Positions 61,077 to 64,000 of a stretch of DNA of 64,000 nt are shown here, piece after piece (position 1 is the stretch's first letter; every line of letters begins with the position of its first letter). A program made the position numbers and the translations under genes. This DNA is from Rheinheimera tangshanensis (GTDB lineage Bacteria > Pseudomonadota > Gammaproteobacteria > Enterobacterales > Alteromonadaceae): contig NZ_BMLH01000001.1 of the NCBI RefSeq assembly GCF_014645135.1, forward strand, positions 1 through 64,000. The letters run 5' to 3'. Below the pieces are notes generated by a model. It did no database searches and was not told where the DNA came from. It worked only from the letters and a program-made list of their open reading frames with translations.

Positions 61077-62132
61077 ATGAAACTACTGAAAATGGCGGCT
61101 GCCGGTTTGGCGCTGCTGAGCTTACCTCTTTCTGCTGCGTTAAATGGTCATACTGTGGTGCTGGTGCATGGTTTTCAGCCTGCGAATTTAGCTGACCGAC
61201 CAACAGGGGCAGATGTCACCAGCAATGGCGCTGACTATTGGGCTGGTTTTTGGTTAAGCCGCGCTGACGCGCGTATCGACTGGCCTTCGCAAGAACGTAT
61301 AACAGGTAAAATTGCCACTGATTATGTCTGGCCTAAATTACAACAGCTGTCCCGCTCTGGCTCCTGTAACAATGGTTGTATTTTTGTCAGCCACTCCACT
61401 GGCGATTTAGTGACCCGTTATATCATCGACAATCAGGCTTTGTGGCTTAAAAACGCCGGTTTACAACCGCTGAATATCATTGCCAGTTTTGACTTCGCTG
61501 GCGCTGGTGGCGGAGTGGAGTTGGCTGATTTAGCCGTCAATGTAGCAGGAGGAGGAAGTTGGACAGATGCGGCTTTACGCGCAGCTTTATCTTTGTGGTT
61601 AGGTCAAATACCAACGCCTTCCAATATTGGGGTACTGAACGACTTAAGGGTGAATACAGCGCGTCAGTTGGCCAGTTTCCCCACCAGCCGCGTGCCACGT
61701 TTACGTTTTGCCGGTGCAGGTTCTGACTTCTTAAATGCCACAGGGCCATTTTTACCTGGCACAGACGACGGTGTAGTCGCCAGTCATTCCAGCTGCGGTG
61801 CTTCCGCTGTTGGTGCTTTTACCAGTTGCAGTGCGAACGTGGCTTTTGACGGCAAGCTGGCCAGTCAGAGCAGTGGCGTGAAAGGCTTTATGCCGTATCA
61901 CTACCCTATGCTAATGGGCAATGATTACAGCCACAGTGGTCTGATTGAAGATAGTCGCGATGGCGAAGTGACAGCTGCTAACGCCAGAGCGACTTACTTA
62001 AATGCAGAGGCTTTGCAGTTCCAAACGTATCAGCAATCAAGAGGTTGGTGGGTTTTTGCTTCAAACTATGTGTTAGTGACAGGCTCAGATCGCCAGAGTA
62101 TGTCGTCTTTAGTCAGTCAGGCCGCTGATTAA
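61077..62132 (+). CDS. Secreted alpha/beta-hydrolase lipase
   Basis: 351-residue exported lipase/esterase. A signal peptide (MKLLKMAAAGLALLSLPLSA) precedes HTVVLVHGFQPANLADRPTG, with the oxyanion-hole HGF. The nucleophile is S107 in SHSTGD, a Gly-to-Ser variant of GHSxG. A catalytic Asp (candidate D in LPGTDDGVV) and His (candidate in YHYPM or YSHSGL) are plausible. Two Cys pairs (SCNNGC, SCGASAVGAFTSC) suggest disulfides. The stop overlaps the next ATG by one base (TAATG), so it is made together with the 349-residue partner. The lipid substrate is unknown. Confidence 0.83.
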   Translation: MKLLKMAAAGLALLSLPLSAALNGHTVVLVHGFQPANLADRPTGADVTSNGADYWAGFWLSRADARIDWPSQERITGKIATDYVWPKLQQLSRSGSCNNGCIFVSHSTGDLVTRYIIDNQALWLKNAGLQPLNIIASFDFAGAGGGVELADLAVNVAGGGSWTDAALRAALSLWLGQIPTPSNIGVLNDLRVNTARQLASFPTSRVPRLRFAGAGSDFLNATGPFLPGTDDGVVASHSSCGASAVGAFTSCSANVAFDGKLASQSSGVKGFMPYHYPMLMGNDYSHSGLIEDSRDGEVTAANARATYLNAEALQFQTYQQSRGWWVFASNYVLVTGSDRQSMSSLVSQAAD

Positions 62133-63181
62133 TGCAAAAGAAAGTTTTATTTACTCTGCTGCTGGTGCTGCTGGCACTGGCGGCTTTTTGGTTTTGGCCC
62201 AAAAACGAAACTGCTACTGTAGCGGTGGATAAACCACAGCCTGAAGCTATGGCTGAGCCGCAACAAACGCCAGTGGTTCCGGCAGTAGCTCCGGTGCCAA
62301 TTGATCAGTATCAGCAGGAGGAGTTAAAGCAAAGCTTTAGCCTGTTATCGCAAGCTTATGCGGCAGATCTAAGTTACCCATCTTATTCGCGGCCTTTAAC
62401 TTCGGCTGATCATCAACTGCTGAATCCGAATTACTTCGACACAGTGGCCTTGCCGCTGGAAGGGGGCGCGAGCGCCAGTCTGGTGTTGCCCAAATACCGC
62501 TTTACGTATCCCGAACCGGTCGTCTTTAGCCTGGTGATGGAAAGTTTATCGCCACAACAGGTGAAAGCCGAATTACGTGAGCAACAAAGCGGCAAAGTGT
62601 TGGCGCAAGCCGATTTAACCGCTACGCCAGACTCCACCGAATGGCCGCATCAGTTTGATGGTAGTGAAAACTGGGATGGCGCTATGGAGTTGGTGGTGCT
62701 ATTTGAAGCGCAAGGCAAAACTCAGCAATTACAAACAGGGCTGGACTACAGCTATCCGGTGGCCACTATCACGGGCATTGGCAGCAGCAGTTCGCGTGGG
62801 TCTGATTTAGTGATCCCAGTAAATCTTGATGTGAAAAAAGCTGGTATGTACCGCTTAAGAGCTAATTTATTTACTGAAAACAAACAGCCTTTGGCGGTGC
62901 TGACCGCTGAAGGGAAGCTGACTGAAGGTTCTGCAATTTTGGATCTAAAAGCTTTTAAACAGGTATTACAGCAACAAGCCGGGCCCTATTGGCTCGGAAC
63001 CTTTGTGCTGGAATTACGCTCCGCCATGCCGGCTGAAGCGACCAGATACGGTGACAGCAAAGAGCCAGGTTTTGTGGTGGAGGCCATTAACTTTGACCAA
63101 TTGAGTGACGAGCCTTTTGTGCTCAGTGATGAGGAAAAACAGCGCCTTGAGTTTTTAAAGCAGATGGCTGGGGAAAAGTGA
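62132..63181 (+). CDS. Membrane-anchored partner protein of the lipase
   Basis: 349-residue protein with an N-terminal signal-anchor (about 4-22, VLFTLLLVLLALAAFWFW), a Pro/Ala/Glu-rich linker and a mostly beta-predicted periplasmic domain (patterns such as FTYPEPVVFSLVMESL and YSYPVATITGIGSSSSRGSDLVIPV). It is translationally coupled to the lipase. The architecture (anchor plus periplasmic domain beside a secreted lipase) recalls lipase-specific foldases in placement, but I see no foldase RxxFDY-type motif. I leave it unnamed; a role in lipase folding, export or regulation is inferred from coupling only. Confidence 0.68.
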   Translation: MQKKVLFTLLLVLLALAAFWFWPKNETATVAVDKPQPEAMAEPQQTPVVPAVAPVPIDQYQQEELKQSFSLLSQAYAADLSYPSYSRPLTSADHQLLNPNYFDTVALPLEGGASASLVLPKYRFTYPEPVVFSLVMESLSPQQVKAELREQQSGKVLAQADLTATPDSTEWPHQFDGSENWDGAMELVVLFEAQGKTQQLQTGLDYSYPVATITGIGSSSSRGSDLVIPVNLDVKKAGMYRLRANLFTENKQPLAVLTAEGKLTEGSAILDLKAFKQVLQQQAGPYWLGTFVLELRSAMPAEATRYGDSKEPGFVVEAINFDQLSDEPFVLSDEEKQRLEFLKQMAGEK

Positions 63182-63493
63182 TGTTGTTCGTCTTACCACT
63201 GCTTTGAGTTGTGTATCGTCTATCAGTTATTCTAAGATCCTCAAGTGAACTACAAGAACATAGCTTAAAAACAATGGGTTATTGGTTGCATAACCTGTCT
63301 GCAATACTGCAAGGTTGATAAGCAGGTCTTTTTTATCATTGGATAAAAAGTTGCTCTACTATCTGAATAGATTGTCCCTTTTTATAGTTTTTGTGTAATT
63401 AATTTAATTCACTTGTGTGATTAGTGTGAATGAATTATAAAATTAATCTCTTCTATTCGAGGCATAGTCTTGGTTAATTTTCAGGGATGAATC
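63182..63493. promoter_or_regulatory. Leader region with overlapping hairpins and a sigma-70 promoter
   Basis: No gene is supported in these 312 bases. GGTTAT at 63277-63282 pairs with ATAACC at 63290-63295. The ACC of that arm also belongs to ACCTG at 63293-63297, which pairs with CAGGT at 63323-63327 before CTTTTTT, so the two stems are mutually exclusive. The second is a likely terminator of the lipase operon. A good promoter for the downstream gene is TTGTGT (63413-63418), a 17-bp spacer and TATAAA (63436-63441). Confidence 0.5.
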
Positions 63494-64000
63494 ATGCTGC
63501 GTTGCATATTGGCATTATTGTTTGTTTTTCCGTTGCTCGTTCAGGCCGTTAGTTTTACCCAATATCCGACGACGACCAATACAAGTGGTAGTTTTACATT
63601 GGCGTGGCAAAACCCAGGAGCTGTGCAAAGTTTCCAAGTTAGGGAGCTTAAAGGTGGTGTTGCTACACGGGTCGTTGCAAGCAGTGGAACATCTGTGGTT
63701 GTCACTGGTCTTAGCAGCGGCACTTATACATATGAATTATGGATCACGGTTCGCTATTACAATAATTTGATTGCTGAGTGGGTGAAGGAAACTACCAAAC
63801 AGGCAAGTATTAATGTTGTTGTGTCTGTCACTATCCCCCCTCCAGCTAAACCCACAGTGCCATCACTCAGCAATACCGGAAGCTATAGTGTCAGTTGGGA
63901 TGCTGTTGCAGGGACGACCAGCTACATTCTGGAAGAACAGGCAAACGCGAATGGTTGGCAGCAGGTACAGAACTCTGCAGGGCAGAGTAAAGCTTACGCT
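63494..64000 (+). CDS. Secreted fibronectin-III protein, cut by window end
   Basis: Open frame from ATG 63494, behind AGGGATGA, running off the window after 169 codons without a stop. The signal peptide is MLRCILALLFVFPLLVQA. It is followed by fibronectin type III-like strands: SGSFTLAWQNPGAVQSFQVRE, VVVTGLSSGTYTYELW, then a second module starting PPAKPTVPSLSNTGSYSVSWDAVAGTTSYILEE. Such N-terminal FN3 pairs often precede large Rhs/YD-repeat or adhesin proteins, but the rest is not visible, so no family is claimed. It is likely a separate transcript from the promoter at 63413-63441. Confidence 0.75.
   Translation, partial: MLRCILALLFVFPLLVQAVSFTQYPTTTNTSGSFTLAWQNPGAVQSFQVRELKGGVATRVVASSGTSVVVTGLSSGTYTYELWITVRYYNNLIAEWVKETTKQASINVVVSVTIPPPAKPTVPSLSNTGSYSVSWDAVAGTTSYILEEQANANGWQQVQNSAGQSKAYA

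Noticed and set aside
63182-63493. A c-di-GMP (GEMM) riboswitch
   Set aside because: The hairpins lack the conserved GEMM core sequence; only simple stems are visible.

Overview
The window looks like chromosomal DNA of an aquatic gammaproteobacterium, most like Rheinheimera and its Alteromonadales/Chromatiaceae relatives. This is inferred from the gene families and from the gor-prlC-rsmJ neighbourhood that is also seen in enterics; it was not tested by a search. Coding density is high. I see no rRNA, tRNA, CRISPR array, transposase or integrase.

Layout: 1-4950 holds an intergenic repeat, a secreted amidohydrolase, an RbgA-type GTPase, an FG-GAP propeller protein and a small HEAGH protein. 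5069-21782 is the most distinctive accessory region. It begins with an overlapping run of an Asp/Asn beta-hydroxylase-like enzyme, a methyltransferase/PhyH fusion and a sulfotransferase. A second sulfotransferase, a GNAT acetyltransferase, a small DUF6916-like protein and three tandem tail-collar (microcystin-dependent protein) genes follow. The region ends with a third sulfotransferase and an 8.5-kb gene for a 2843-residue DUF4347 surface protein. That giant protein carries an internal GlyGly-CTERM-like signal followed in frame by an outer-membrane beta-barrel, with a good internal ribosome-binding site at the junction. The region could be a surface-protein modification and display system, but that is inference.

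21944-35083 is mostly housekeeping and redox: a DUF6492 glycosyltransferase, ManC (with a possible leader peptide), glutathione reductase, oligopeptidase A, a 3-methyladenine glycosylase, RsmJ, a peroxiredoxin, two MDR reductases, and an SDR/membrane-protein pair divergent from a TetR regulator with a clear palindromic operator. 35127-44767 is an LPS inner-core block: GmhB, a GT9 heptosyltransferase, HldE and GmhA on the minus strand, and GT25, GT2 (WaaE-like), a WaaA-KdkA fusion and a BaiN/HI0933 flavoprotein on the plus strand. A HepT/MntA (HEPN/MNT) toxin-antitoxin pair follows.

45665-49513 looks like a compact sigma-54 envelope-stress regulon. An enhancer-binding protein with a degenerate receiver sits between a BON-domain gene and a DUF1328-lipoprotein pair. 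Both of these targets have near-consensus GG-N10-GC promoters, and both have a related palindromic motif about 91-96 bp upstream. 50067-54046 is a three-gene envelope operon of unknown role (OmpA/glycine-zipper lipoprotein, five-TM protein, vWA-like periplasmic protein), divergent from a SWIM-SNF2 helicase. The window ends with a class C beta-lactamase-like hydrolase, a GGDEF-EAL protein, a secreted lipase with a membrane-anchored partner, and the start of an FN3-domain secreted protein cut by the window edge.
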